Shown: one piece after another, positions 11,650 to 24,779 of the stretch | Numbering within the stretch: the first letter of the stretch is position 1 | Layout: each line of letters begins with the position of its first letter | Source of the DNA: Oncomelania hupensis | Taxonomy: Eukaryota > Mollusca > Gastropoda > Littorinimorpha > Pomatiopsidae | Direction of reading: 5' to 3' | DNA: 64,000 bases | NCBI GenBank assembly: GCA_036898135.1 | Contig: CM072511.1 | Span: 44,894,141-44,958,140 of the forward strand | The notes under the pieces: generated by a model | Seen by the model: the letters and a program-made list of their open reading frames with translations, nothing else | Database searches by the model: none | What the model was told of the DNA's origin: nothing | Made by a program: the position numbers and the translations under genes

Positions 11650-12150
11650 GTAGGGTAGGTAAGGCTGCTGCGCTCCCTGGTCATCTCCATCTTCCTACAC
11701 GCTTGCCAAACATGGCCCCCCTCACAGCAGATCTCCAACGAAGAATACAAAGCATGGAGATGAGGTGCTACAGAAGACTTCTGGGCATTTCCTATACCCA
11801 GCACATCACCAACGACGAAGTCCGGCAGACCATCACACAAGTCATTGGACAACACGGTGACCTGCTCACTGTGGTGAAGAAACGGAAACTTCGATGGTAT
11901 GGCCACGTCACCAGATCATCAGGCCTTGCAAAGACCATCCTGCAAGGCACAGTGCAAGGAGGTAGAAGAAGAGGGAGACCTAAAAAGAGGCGGGAGGACA
12001 ACATTCGAGAATGGACTGGCTTGACATTGAGCGAAGCCATCAGGGTTGCTGAGGTCAGAGAAAGATGGAATATAATGTAATGCCATCTTTCTCTATAACG
12101 ATCATCTGCGGTGCCCCAACGATCTCAGGGTTACTGGATAGGATAGGTAG
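11650..12150 (+). mobile_element. RTE-like LINE 3' end with (GATAG)n tail, best-preserved copy
   Basis: This is the C-terminal tail of a non-LTR retrotransposon polyprotein. The open frame within 11610-12080 (156 codons, of which about the last 130 are element-derived) carries LTADLQRRIQSMEMRCYRR, KKRKLRWYGHVTRSSG, TILQGTVQGGRRRGRP and DNIREWTGL. These match the segment downstream of the reverse transcriptase in RTE-clade elements of invertebrates (family knowledge, not searched here). After the stop, a short 3' UTR ends in GGATAGGATAGG at about 12137-12150. The endonuclease and RT parts are missing, so this is a 5'-truncated insertion and cannot move on its own. Three other copies lie at 918-2040 (+), 16283-16698 (-) and 45021-45235 (-). 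Confidence 0.8.
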
Positions 12151-13893
12151 GGCAGGGTCCATTCTATCAACCTAAAACTAAAAACCCGACGAACAATTGT
12201 TTTTACGGGTTCTGTCTCTTACCGGCTTTGGTAGAAGCTAATTTTAGCTCCAGAATGTTGGATGGCTAGCCAACGCCTGTTGCTATTATTCATAGACACA
12301 AAAACTACGGAATTTATTCGTTTTAAAAATGTAGTACACCTTTATTATTTTTATTATTGTTTGTTTTTGTTGTAAGCTTATTTTTTCATTAGGGCAACAC
12401 TCATTGTGAATTTTAAAAAGATCTGCAGAGGGTGCGTGCTCGAAATGGTTCTCTTTAACAAATCTGTATGAGCGTTTTGTAAGGAAGTATGATTGCACGC
12501 TGAGTGAGAGTGGGAAAGGAAAGAAAGTTTCTCGGCCTCCGCTTAACAGGAAGAAAGAATGAGCGAACATTGAAGTGAAACGTCTGCTACACCCACCATC
12601 GATGATAGCTAACAGGAAGGGTCTGCAGTTGAAAGATTAAGGAAAAAGGGTGAAAGAGTGAAGGACGGAAGCATGGGTGAACAAACAGAAGAAGATGATA
12701 AATTGAAATACTTCATTGAACTGTTAGAGATATCTGTGCTATATTAGTACAAAGGATCTGCGAGAATTATGGCGACTACAATTTATTTCTGTGAATAATA
12801 TGCGCACGTTTTTTTTTAAACATTTCCCTGTACACTATGCAATATTAGGTTTGTATGAATGTAAGATTTGGCAATAAATTTTCTGTTTACTTACAACGTG
12901 CATGCGCTATATTAAATAGCCTATAATAAATACATTAAATAAAAAGGTCGTTCTTGATGGCCAAGAGCAATATCTACAAACGATGTTAGCCCAAATGGTA
13001 CTTTTAAACAGGTCGTACATAAAAGTTTATTTATATTGAATACATATTGCAAGTCTCTGGCAGTGTACTGCAGATATGGAATTAAATCTTCAAGGGTAGC
13101 TTATAATATGTGAGCGTTTGTTAGTCAATAAGTTCGGAAGCGTATCACTTCTTTCCATCTAATCGACCTGCACCTTTCTTTCAGAGTCCTAAGCACTCTT
13201 TCTCACCATTGCTCCACCCTGTTTTCATGCACTGATCTTACCTGCCCTAATTCTACCCCTCCCCATAACATGCAACACAAAAACAGGAAGGCCCTCATCA
13301 TTAGAGTGCAACCCGTTGCTTTATCAGGCTTTTCAAGCCTCTTTAGCCTGGTGTGCAAAAACAATATTTCTCCGTGTTGCGTGCTTTGAACCCACATCCT
13401 GACTACAAAAGCTCCGAATGCCTCCCATTCTGTGCTGGCGATAGTGCAACCCGGCAGAGGAAAAGCATTAGTGGGCTGTGTAAATAACGCTGCCTTTTTC
13501 TTTTTAGTATTACGGCGACGACGATTTTATGTTGCAATAATGCGGCAAAATAAATGCTTTAACCAGCGCGGCAGAATGGAGATGTTTTATCGGTGCACGA
13601 GAGCTCTAATAGTAAGAAAGAGAGAAATTGCGTTTTAAGAAGCTTTTGTATGAGTAGGAGTAGAAGTTAGTAGTAGTAGTAGTAGTACAAGGAGCTTTTG
13701 GGAAGCTGTTTATAGATACTTTTTCTTTTCGTAACCTGTACGATGACGACCACTTTATGTCGGAAAATAATGCGGCTAGGAAGCGAATCTTTATGTTATA
13801 GATCTAATCATGTCTGAATGACCTATAAGGCAATGATTATGACGTCGAAGAGGATCATGATGATGCCCCAAACGCCATTCATTCCTCCATGTG
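12151..13893. other. unannotated stretch
   Basis: 1.7 kb of AT-rich sequence without a convincing gene, RNA or repeat. A short (AGT)n run lies near 13668-13686. Confidence 0.45.
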
Positions 13894-13917
13894 CCGAGAG
13901 AGAGGGAGAGAGAGAGA

Positions 13918-13977
<60 letters not shown>
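13894..13977. repeat. (GA)n microsatellite
   Basis: Nearly pure GA run of about 40 units. Confidence 0.95.
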
Positions 13978-13980
<3 letters not shown>

Positions 13981-16282
13981 AATAACGAGGAATATGGTGG
14001 GTTTGGGGACAGAGAAGCTTCAATTGAGAGCAGTCAGACGGCATCAGTGACAAGTACTTTTACTGTAATTTGTTTGGCTTCGGACGTCAATAGTGTCGTA
14101 TTAAAATCATCAGCACAAAGACCGTTTCCAGCTGAATCCACAGACCTAAGAAGTCCTGGACTACTTTCTGGCGACTGCAGTGTATTTTTTCTAATCATGT
14201 AAATTCTGTACATTTCCTTGCTATTTTATTATAGTTTTAAAGTTTCTTATTGTTTTATGTACATCTTAAAGGCTTTTAAATTTACTGTATTCCTAAGAGG
14301 TTTATGACTTTGCCAGATGAAAATAAAATTACTACTACTTGCGACTTCAGGGCTTGATCTTCTATGTTTAGTTTTCTTGAAATTTAATTTTATTTTCCTT
14401 TTGCGCTTATGATAGAGGCGGCTACCTCACGTGCATAAACATAGTCCTAAAACAGAAGACTACCTGTGTATACTTACATTATTTCCCAAAAAGAGTTGAA
14501 GACAAACTTAGCGACCCATCTTTTGCTCAGCAAGTAAGCTGAGAGTCCAGTACTCAGTCTGTTACTGAACCCCTTTTATTGGATTGCCTTTCTTTTTATT
14601 AATAAGTCTTGTGTTCTTTGTTCAGTTGACCTGTGACTGACGAATTAGGTTAGCAAGCCAAGCCCTACATTTTAAGACTTCTCATTTTATTTGGGGCACA
14701 ACAGTGACGGTTGTTGAAATTATTGAATATAATCATAATGGTTCCCGAATGCGATATATGTGTGAAGAAAACTAGCACGACTTCTGTTCGATTCTCTTGA
14801 CACGATAACTAAGTCGGGCAGCCTCACAGCAAGGCTGTAGTCTGGCCCATCCATATAGTCAACGCAAGGATTGATAAGATTCCCCAGACCCGGACCTCGC
14901 TACGTTCTTAACAATCTGCAAAAGCCTGTAGGGTCTCCCGGACAGCATTAGTATGCCAGCTTTTGCTTTCAATGGCAGAGTCAGTTTTATTTTATTTCTT
15001 GAAGTAGGGCACGTACCGCAGTATCGTTTGTCATCTGGAGAAGAGAAGGCAGTGTGGCACCCAGATGCTGCTTTTTGTTAAAATTAATGACTACAATGAA
15101 ATTCAAGAACAATTAAACAAACAGAAGAAAAGAAGGATAAAATGGGGGTGCTGGCGATTCGCCTGAAGCAGCCCCGACCTTGTGTCTATCACCCTGAAAG
15201 AAGACGCAGAACAAAAATGTTGGTTGTCGATGCAAATTGGATTAGTCGGAATGATATGCGTGTCCTATTTTGTACCCCCCATTCTTGGAATCATCTGATG
15301 CGTGTGTGTAGCACGGTGTTTCTCTTTTCTTTATTTCTCTTTTGTTTCTCTTTTCTTCCTTAGTTTTACTATATATATGTGTGTGTGGGTGGGTGTGGGT
15401 GTGTGTGTGTGTGTGTATGTATAATCTCTTTTTTTTATCTTAAATTTTTTTAATTGATGCTTCTTTTATTGTCTGTTCTGTTTTTTAATTGATCACATTT
15501 TACTGACTTAGCATCTGACGTCACGAAGAACCACTTTTTCCCCTCTGTGATCACATAGTTATTCGAAGTATCGGTGACTAAGCTATAAGGAAGTTGTTGC
15601 TGTGCCTTGTGACTCGATTTGAGACAATTCACCAACAGTCTCGGTGCCTTTGTCCATCGCTTCTCTTCAATGATCTTTCTATTATCTTGTCGCTGACTTC
15701 CTGGCATTCATTGTAACCCTTTCTGGATGGTTTATTTTGTTCACCTTTTTTCCTTCTTCTCTTCCCTCTTTACCTTCTTCCCTGTCAGACTAACTTTTCT
15801 GTCTGTTTCCCCTCTCTTGGTTACTTCTCCATCCTTTTTTTTGGTTCTTGCTCAAATATTTATTTCGTAACTCAGTACCTCGGTATCAGCCATGCTTGCA
15901 CAAACGTGTAAGCAATGTAGGTCTTCGAATGTACGTATCTAATGTACGTATTTCGTTGAATATCGCTACATTTCACCTACACAAATTCAGTCTTCGACAA
16001 TCGTCATCGACTGTTCTTTTTTTATGAACCCTTCGCGCGTGTGTTTGTATTTCATGTATTTAGCTGAACCAAAGAGAAAGCATAGAATGTCAGTTATTCT
16101 TTATCACCCATATATGCATTCTTAATTGAACTGGTGACTGTGCAATTATGACTTCGCGTGATTGTGTACACTGGGCTTGACATTCCTTCCCTGAATTTCT
16201 TTTATTTAACCTGTCCATTCAAGGAGTTTTGTCCAACAGCCAGTTGTTTTTAATCTACATTCCTCACGGTCATTTTAGCCTA
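13978..16282. other. unannotated stretch
   Basis: No gene is recognised. 14190-14340 is AT-rich and ends in AATAAAATTACTACTACTT, which resembles a retroelement 3' UTR with a short (ACT)n tail, but no coding part supports it. A (GT)n tract lies at about 15376-15418. Confidence 0.4.
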
Positions 16283-16698
16283 TCACCTATCCTATCCTAT
16301 CCCATAACTCTGAGGTCGTAGGGGCACCACAGATGATCGTTTAACCAGAGTACTCCATCTTTCCCTGTCCTCAGCAACCCTGATTGTTTCGCTCAGTGTC
16401 AAACCAGTCCATTCTCGAATGTTGTCCTTCCACCTCTTTTTCGGTCTCCCTTTGCTTCTACCTCCTTGCACTGTGCCTTGCAGGATGGCCTTTGCAAGAC
16501 CTGATGATCTGGTGACGTGGCCATACCATCGGAGTTTCCGTTTTTCACCACTGTGAGCAGGTCATCGTGTTGTCCAATGGCTTGTGTGATGGTCTGTCGG
16601 ACTTTGTCGTTGGTGATGTGCTGGGTATAGGAAATGCCCAGAAGTCTTCTGCTGTGAGGGTCCATGTTTCGCAAGCATATAGGAAGATGGAGATGAGC
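16283..16698 (-). mobile_element. RTE-like LINE 3' end, minus-strand copy with internal deletion
   Basis: On the minus strand the open frame within 16399-16674 encodes RRLLGISYTQHITNDKVRQ and then QHDDLLTVVK, the same ORF tail as at 11650-12080. The segment equivalent to LTADLQRRIQSMEMRCY has been deleted (near 16651-16655). A frameshift follows the KVVK region. The element ends, in minus-strand sense, in (GATAG)n at 16283-16304. It is a dead fragment. Confidence 0.8.
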
Positions 16699-16789
16699 CT
16701 ATCACAACCTTTTAAATATAACTATATTTGTCTTGCAATTCTGTAACCCAGGAAGAGATAAATTTTATTGTCTAGCCTCCGTTTTCGTT

Positions 16790-17360
16790 TTCTGATTTTT
16801 TTTTTTGTATTGACCGTCGTGTCAAGACCCGCCCGCAGACGGCTGACCGGACGCCTGGATCGACCTCGTGGTCTTGCAAACATTACGCAATTTGCTTGTT
16901 TATGTCTTACACGTAACTTGTAAATTCACTTACTCCAAGAAGAACAAAGAATCTGATTTCATTGTCTTGCTTTCTTTCTTTGTTTTCTTATTAACTCTTT
17001 TATTGACCGTCCTGACCCCCAGACGGCTCACCGGACACCGGAAAAACAGGACGGCCTAAATGGGGACAGACAGTGTTTCGTGACTAGCCGACTCTAAGGA
17101 CAACAGGCGAGGCTGCTCTTCTTACAGCTGTTTGTTCTAGGGAAACTGTTTTAACTGCAGTAACGGCCGGGGGAAACGACGACGAAGACAGATGGATTCA
17201 GAGAGTCTAGAAGCGCTCACGTATATCACCGAAGCTGTAAAAGCGTCTGTTTGGTGCATAAAAAGCTTCTCTAAAACAACTAGGCGAGACTACCCTTATT
17301 ACCGCTGTTTGTTCTGAGGAATCTGGTATAACTGTATTAATGGGCCCCTTAAGCTACGGC
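16790..17360. repeat. degenerate direct duplications of 177-193 bp spacing
   Basis: 'ttgaccgtc' with the following 'cagacggct.accgga' occurs at 16810 and again at 17003 (offset about 193). 'aggcgag.ct' with 'gctgtttgttct' occurs at 17105 and 17282 (offset about 177). The copies are diverged. This may be a decayed tandem repeat or two fragments of an unknown element. Confidence 0.45.
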
Positions 17361-18030
17361 TAAGACTAGACAAGACAGCTGCTCGTAGATACACAACTGC
17401 TGGAATCTGTGTTGTAGACCACACAAGTAGTGTAAGAAGCTGCTTTCATTATACAAGGTCTTTTAATATCTGTATCTGTAGATTTTCAGGTTTCAGAACG
17501 GTCAGGGAACGACGACGAGGTATGAAGTGTAGCTTTTCACAAAGTCTGATATACACAGCATTGCTGCTCATAAAGAACCTTTAAGCTGCACACAAAAGCT
17601 AAAAATAAACTTCGTCTTAATATAGAAGCTTTTTCGATCTCAGATAATTGGCGGTTCTCGTGGTAGTTTCGCTGTAGACACAGTTGTGGGATAAGTCGAC
17701 AAGGGTTGAAGTCCGAAAGGCCACGGATGTTCTGGAAGACGGAGAAAGAGGGACCTGTTGATGGTGAAAAGCTGACCGGCTGAGGTGATTTTGTCGGCCA
17801 TTGACAGCTTTTTGTTCTGGAGTGCTGTCGCTCAGCCTCTTTTTCTGCTCTCAACCGCTGGCTGAGTGCTTTGGTGTTGTTGATTCGAGAACGACACGGA
17901 AATTTGACGTTTCTGGAGTTCATATTGAAGATGATACAGTCGTGTTTTCATTGGCCATTGTATGTGCTTTTTATAACCCATTTTGCCCAGTTCAATATGT
18001 ACGGTGGCTTTGATTATGACAAATTGGGAC
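17361..18030. other. unannotated stretch
   Basis: An open frame on the minus strand (17537-17923, 128 codons) has no recognisable domain and a composition like its surroundings. I do not call it a gene. Confidence 0.4.
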
Positions 18031-18031
18031 A

Positions 18032-18260
18032 GGTCAGACATTTTTTTTTTGGGGGGGGGGGGGAGGAGGGAGGGGGGCTGTCGTTAGTATCAAGCGATGA
18101 CCTTGGCTTTTGGTGACCCTGGTTCACTTTTTACTGATGACCCTTATTAAATTCTGATCGATGACTGAGGTTTTCGGTAACCTGGCTTTTTATGACCCTG
18201 GTTCACTTTTGATGGTCGGATGACCGAGCTTACTGTAACCGATGATCCTGCTTTGGCTTA
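18032..18260. repeat. poly(T)-poly(G) junction and TGACC-containing imperfect repeat
   Basis: A T run followed by a G-rich tract (18041-18078) leads into three diverged units. The phrases 'gatgacc' and 'tgaccctggttcactttt' recur at about 18094/18113 and 18200. Confidence 0.5.
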
Positions 18261-18358
18261 CATCTAACAATGTTCATGGTATATTTAAGCTCTCGGACCA
18301 AAGCTTTCTTTTAAATTTCTTTTTTTGATTTTAAAGCGGTACCACTATGTCGATAGTT

Positions 18359-18638
<280 letters not shown>

Positions 18639-20039
18639 GAGGTCTCCGCGGGAAATGGTTGCAGTAGTAGAGAAATTTAAAAAGAACGGTCAACAAGAAG
18701 TCCGACTAGAGACTAAACCCATGGGATGGGATGGGTGCTTTCTGGCGGCCCGTGGGTGTGGAGTCCTTAGGTGGGAGGAGGGGGGGGGGGGTGGAGGATT
18801 TCTGGCGGCCCGTATTGATTTTGTGGGTCTAACTGTCGTCCTAATCGGGTTATGGACCCCGCTCTGTAGATTGCTTCGTGGCCTTTTCACACTCACTCTT
18901 CCCTCTTCACTCCGTCCGCACTATAGGGTTGGCCACGTGTACTGTTTCATACCACGCTGTAACCATCTACGTGTAATTGCGTGCATCTGGTGTGCATCAG
19001 GTCATTAGGAAGGATTTTTGCATGTTTTATTATTAAATGTCGGTGTATATAACTAACATGGATGAAAAAAAATAGGGATCTCGCCTTGGCAACATTGCTG
19101 TTGTTACTCTAAAGTCGAAGTATAGAATCTGCTGTTTTCCGTAGGATCGAGTAATTGCGTTATTAAATTAAGAATGGTCGTATTGTTCTTATATAGCACG
19201 ATTACAAGCTCAAAGCTGTTCGAGGCGCTGTGGTTACGCCTCTATATAATTATTGTTGTCGTTGCTTTGCTTTGCTTGCTTTGCTTATATAAATTAACGT
19301 CCCCGGACACAGTGCGCATATTGTCGTTGTTGATCAGAGACTCTTAAATAGTAGTCGTTCTGCGTGGTGGTTGACGCTGTCACGAAATGACTTCCAACAG
19401 TCAACGGTGTAATCTTCACTGTCCAGTCAAAGGCAGCGTCAGGCACAAGGAAAGGTGATGATGTCTGCTCTGGCCTCTGCTGCTAAGACTTGCCACGCCA
19501 CTGGCCAGAGGACAGACAGGCGAGTGACCAGCCTCAGACACCAAAAGGGGAAATGGGTTGGTTGGACGAGGAGGAGGAGGAGATTTAGCAAGAAGGAACG
19601 AAGAATTGACGGTATGGTGAATCAAGCGTGATTTCGTTGTCTATGGTAGAGGGAGGTTGAGTGAGACTAAAAGAAAAAGTAAAGGAGAGAAAGAAACTTT
19701 GCGAAGATGGGCAGAATACAGGAGGCGCAAGTGGACACAAGGCATTGAATCTGGACGCTTAAGAGGATGGATATACTAAGACAAAAGCAGGATTTCTTGA
19801 AGTGGACAAAATATAGCGAGGATGAGAAACACGGACAAGGAACAATTTGGCGCTTTGTTCGGTTTGAGTTTAAGCCCTAGTTTTCGGCCATCGCCGTCAG
19901 CGCCCGTTTTATCTGATATGGCGTTACATGAGAACAGTTCATTTTACATATTAGAGGGGGGACAACGGAATTTCGGCGGAGATGGGATGACTGGATGAAG
20001 GAGCCCAAGAGAATGAGTTATTATGCCAGGCCTCAGCCG

Positions 20040-20044
<5 letters not shown>
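18639..20044. other. unannotated stretch
   Basis: No gene is recognised. A short duplication, 'tttctggcggcccgt', occurs at about 18738 and 18799. Confidence 0.45.
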
Positions 20045-20127
<83 letters not shown>

Positions 20128-20184
20128 AAAGAGAGAGGGAAAGAGAGAGGGAAAGAGTGCGTGTGTGTGTGTGTGTGTGTGTGC
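20045..20184. repeat. (GA)n then (GT)n microsatellite
   Basis: GA run to about 20125, GGGAAAGAGA variants, then a GT run at 20160-20183. Confidence 0.95.
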
Positions 20185-20476
20185 AGTAGAGGAGAGGATG
20201 GTATGGTTGACTGAAATAGAAACAGGAAAGATGGCTACGAATGCGATGATAAAACAGGACAGGAAGAAAGAAGATGACCACCAAGGAGTGACGACAGCGA
20301 GGGGTATGGAGTGAAGAAAGTGGGCACTCGGCAAGGGGAGCGAGGTGACCGGTAGATATTGGATCTTGCCTGTGGCCATGCAGCCGGCAAAAGTAAAGGA
20401 TCCTGCTGCCCTTAGTAGCGGTTTATGGCACTGACCAGCTTGTGCTGCCAACACAACAAGGAGATGGAGAAGCTAC

Positions 20477-20558
20477 TTCTCTTCTTCTTCTTCTTCTTCT
20501 TCTTCTTCTTCTTCTTCTTCTTCTTCTTCTTCTTCTTCTTCTTCCTCCTCCTCCTCTG
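20477..20558. repeat. (CTT)n(CTC)n microsatellite
   Basis: About 22 CTT units followed by CTC units. Confidence 0.95.
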
Positions 20559-21376
20559 TTGTCGTCGCCCTCTTCTTCCTCATGTTGTCGTCCGTTCTCT
20601 CCACTTTTCGTCGCCGCTCGTCTCCTCTTTTTTCGTCGTTACTTCTACCTTCTCAAATTTCCTCTCTTTACCAGACAATCCCAAGTAGAACTCCTTTGTC
20701 ACCTTCTACTCCAAGCAAAGCACAGCAAACTTCTCAGCAGCAGAATGGTAGACATTGATAGGCTTTAGTCCTAAATTAAATGTGAGCAGATATGCGCAGG
20801 GCATTATATTCTGTGTTTGTTTGCTGACAGCCCCTTCAGACCATGGCAATAATAACCACGACAACAGCAAACAAACCAGATATATTTTATTAATGAAGCA
20901 ATACCTACCATTTTAACACAAGAAATTTTAACAGATGCTTTATACCAATATTACCAGTCCTGTCATTTTATCAATAAAACGACTACATTTAAAAATAAAC
21001 TGAAACAATACAGAGCTGTATATTAATAATGAGCACGGTACTGTACAGTAGAACAATGATATCTGATTCCTACTATAAAGTAGTATTGATTCTTTGCCAT
21101 GCAGTATTATACTGGAGTGATCAATACTGAAAGACTTATGGGTGTAGTAGGTACGGTGTGCGACCTACCAATAATACCTTGGAGCTCTCATGTCCCGCCA
21201 CATCGCATTAATCATACAGGGTTTCATGAAGCAAAAGGGACAGAATTTATCATGGTTCAACTGAGAAGAAAGAGAGGGTACAGAAGAGAGGGGCTGCTTT
21301 GTGGAATATTAATAAGGAGACTTGTAGCACCTGGAGCTTGGATTCAGGAAATGTGCGCTAAACAAGTCGTCGTCAT
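20559..21376. other. unannotated stretch
   Basis: AT-rich, with no supported gene, RNA or repeat. Confidence 0.4.
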
Positions 21377-21414
21377 CCTCCTCCTCCTCCTCCTCCTCCT
21401 CCTCCTCCTCCTCC

Positions 21415-21481
<67 letters not shown>

Positions 21482-21540
21482 GTCATATTTAGAGTGTCTT
21501 CTTCTTTTTCTTCTTCTTCTTCTTCTTCTTCTTCTTCTTT
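21377..21540. repeat. (CTC)n(ATC)n compound array and (CTT)n
   Basis: CTC units (to about 21416), ATC units (to 21479), a 20-bp unique spacer, then CTT units (21499-21540). Confidence 0.95.
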
Positions 21541-21914
21541 TTCTAGTGTGGTGAAGAGATTTTCTAGTATACAAATTGTTGGACTGAATCATTGTAGGGA
21601 GTTCGATGTTTGTTGTGTTGTGCTGTATTGTAATGCATTGTTTCACTGAAGTTTTACTTAAGCTCTTTTTAGATTAAATGACTTAACAGATTGAGCCTCG
21701 TTCTCTCTCGCTAACAGAAGTTTATAAATTTCATCGTAATTTTAAAACAACCAAATTAATAATTAAAATAATAGAGCATTTACAAAACAGAAAACAATAT
21801 AGAAATAATTATTAACACGATAACAATCTGAACGAGAAAAACAATTAACTAAAACTCCTATTCTATTTCACATAATCTATTGCGTTTATTCACTTTAAAA
21901 AAACTGATTTAAAC

Positions 21915-21991
<77 letters not shown>

Positions 21992-22038
21992 TATTATTAT
22001 TATTATAATTATAATAATTATTATTATAATAATAATAA
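21915..22038. repeat. (AAT)n/(ATT)n self-complementary array
   Basis: AAT units switch to ATT units at about 21991 and back again, giving a large AT-only inverted repeat. It lies at the 3' side of the minus-strand LINE fragment that follows and may have grown from its tail. Confidence 0.9.
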
Positions 22039-22039
22039 G

Positions 22040-22515
22040 GCGCTTGATTTTATTAAAGAACAAAGCGTGCACATACACCAAGAAACACACGCGCGCACGA
22101 ACAAATTATAAATTTGAAAAGGAAAATAAATGTGCGAGGTTGAGATGGGAGGTAGAAGGAACATGAATGGTTAGGTGTACAGACGGAGTTGTTGGCAGAT
22201 GAGGTGATTATTTTTGCGGAAAAAGATGAGTTTTAAGAGCAGATTTGAATGAAAAGCAGGTTAGCTTTTGCTGCGATGAGAGAGAGAGAGCTTGTACTAG
22301 ATGGATGGACCGTTAGAAGTAAAGGCTCGAAGACCGACAGACACATGTTTTGTGCGAGGGGTCTGAACGAGGAGAGGGCCGTAGGCTGAGCGAAGCGTAC
22401 GGGATGGGATGTACAGTTGAAGAAGGTCTGAGAGATATGACGGGAAAGAGGTGTGGACAGCTTTGTAGAAAAGTGAAAGGGTTCTGTACTGAATTCTCTC
22501 AGACAGGCAACCTGT
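22040..22515 (-). mobile_element. CR1/L2-like LINE C-terminus and 3' UTR, minus strand
   Basis: On the minus strand, 22510 down to 22297 encodes a typical LINE ORF2 C-terminus: SERIQYRTLSLFYKAVH, then FPSYLSDLLQLY, then a region ending GLRAFTSNGPSIW-like. Further on, after a frame change near 22260, SFKSALKTHLFPQK and a stop are readable. These blocks lie after the RT in CR1/L2/Rex-type elements (family knowledge). The 3' UTR runs down to the AAT/ATT array at 21915-22038. The open frame continues upstream to 22611, but that part is not recognisably LINE. Confidence 0.75.
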
Positions 22516-22770
22516 GAAGATGATGCAGCAAAGGAGGAACAGAAGTATAATATACACTAAATTCACGCATTCCGAACTCGTCAAATTAACCCCACCCCAC
22601 GCCAAATCCACAACCAGTCGCCGATCCTCAACACTTACAAATTCGGTAAACGATCTACCACTACCACTACTACGGACAGTTTCTGTAATATGATTTGTGT
22701 GATAGTTGAATCTTAGGAATTTTCTTAATTTTTAGTGTTATAGCCGTAAACTGGTTTTGTGTGTGTGCGT

Positions 22771-22899
<129 letters not shown>

Positions 22900-24350
22900 A
22901 GAGAGATTTAATTAGGAACGTAATTAAGAGAATTTACTGTGATTGATACTGCAATGGAACTATGACAAAATACAGCGACCTGACATGAGAAAATAAGATT
23001 ATTATAAATAATTTATATGTTTTTGACACGGCAGAATTTATTATGGATATTGATAAATGACAGTGATGATGACGACAAAAGATCATTAACTGAACAATCA
23101 AATGTATGTTTTATCCTGGATTTGTATTGTGTTTTTTTTGCTGGGTTGCCGGAGTTGTTGAGATTCCCGTAGGGTTTGTGGTTAGTTGCTGATGTCGACG
23201 TTTTTGAAACAATTTCAGTGTTCCCGATTACGCACAGTAGTGCGTCAATTACGCACAAAATATGAAAAATGACGCAGAAAAATTTGCATGTGTGCGTCCT
23301 GTTGACGCACACATTTTTTTTTTCAAATCGCTGAAGTCAAAAATACGACCAACGAGTGGCGAACTAATTCACGGCATAATCAGAATAAGAACCCAACTGA
23401 GACTGCCATTGCAGACGATTAAAGATTGTGTCGGGAGTTGTCGTCCTTAAAAATCGCATGCGCGCGCATTGTAAACTTCCTCCAAGCAATACATTCACTG
23501 AACAGAAGAAATCTTCGTGAATCCATTCTTTGATTCCATCATACACGATCATGTCACTTCTGACTTGGTTGACTGGGCCCAAAACCCGTTCATCCACCGA
23601 TTTGGGGACCCTCAAAATTAGCACAAGGACTCTTAAAATTTTATACCTGGGAGTCCCAGGGACTCTCATTTTTTTTCGTGTGGAGGGAACACTGAATTTG
23701 CAGTATATTTGCTGAGATTTTGTTGTGATACTGAGTTAGCGGATCCGGGGGATGTTTGATGGGTCGACGGTTCAGCTGAGAGAATGTAGTCGGAGTTGGT
23801 TTTTTTCTACTGACTTTCGTATGGTCGGGTGAAATGGCTTACAAAAGTATTTTAACACAGGTTGTGCAGAATGATCTCTGTGATGTATAATATGGCAACT
23901 TTTTAAATCGCCAATGTCAGCATTCTGATATATGATATAAAGAGCCCTTTTGGTAAGCATGGAAATAAACATGCCTTAATGTAGATCTGTAATTAATTTT
24001 ATCGCCCTTCTCTTGAGGGGAACATTTTTCCTTCTCTTGAAGGAATACTGTTCAGGAGGTTGGCCCCATTCAGGGACCTTGATCCAGTTTTACCGTCCCC
24101 AGTCGTCACACGGGGGAATACAGGAAGTCGTCACTTAAGAGAGAAAGAGAGAGCGAGTATTTGAAACTACTTCTCGTAGCGGTGCGTTTGAACAGAAAAC
24201 ATTTGTTAAGTGGAGTACGGGCGGGGTGGTCTGTTAGCAGGTGGTTGGGTTGTATGCGGAAGTTTGTCCTGGTTCGTTTGTTTGTTTAATTTTGTCATTT
24301 AAGCACACCGTTAGTATTGGCCGCGCTAGGTTAAATTAAAAAATATATAT
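22900..24350. other. unannotated stretch
   Basis: No gene is recognised. 23222-23315 has a cluster of ACGCA/TGCGT pentamers in both orientations. Confidence 0.4.
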
Positions 24351-24404
24351 AATGTATCCGCGTCTTTCTCCTTGGTACAGATCACGATGCAATACATTAC
24401 AATA

Positions 24405-24480
24405 CAACACAATGCATCTTCATTGTCTTTCACATTGCATACCCAATACATCTTTATTGTCTTTCACATTGCATACACAA
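24405..24480. repeat. 33-bp tandem duplication
   Basis: The unit containing 'attgtctttcacattgcata' occurs twice back to back, with 'atctt' preceding each copy. Confidence 0.7.
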
Positions 24481-24779
24481 ATAGTGGTAAAAGGTCTGTT
24501 TTTTTACACTAATTTCACAGGCGCAGAAAATCAGTATCTTTGTATAAATCATAGCGTTATGCATATACTCCTTTTCCCAGGTAACGTGTAAGGGTTTGGC
24601 GTCTGTTGAAGACTCTAGCTAGTCTCAAGGACGCAAACAACAGAAGATTTATCATCCATGCAAGAGCTCACAATGAACTCGACCAGTATTCAGTCTCTAA
24701 TTGGAAGGTATGCTGTGAATACAATCAGCTGGGTCCAAGTATTATGCGCACTTTCTCTGTAGCTTATCGTCATTCTATA

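Noticed and set aside
17537..17923. 128-codon minus-strand frame as a gene
   Set aside because: No domain, no codon or composition contrast with the flanks, no splice or start context.
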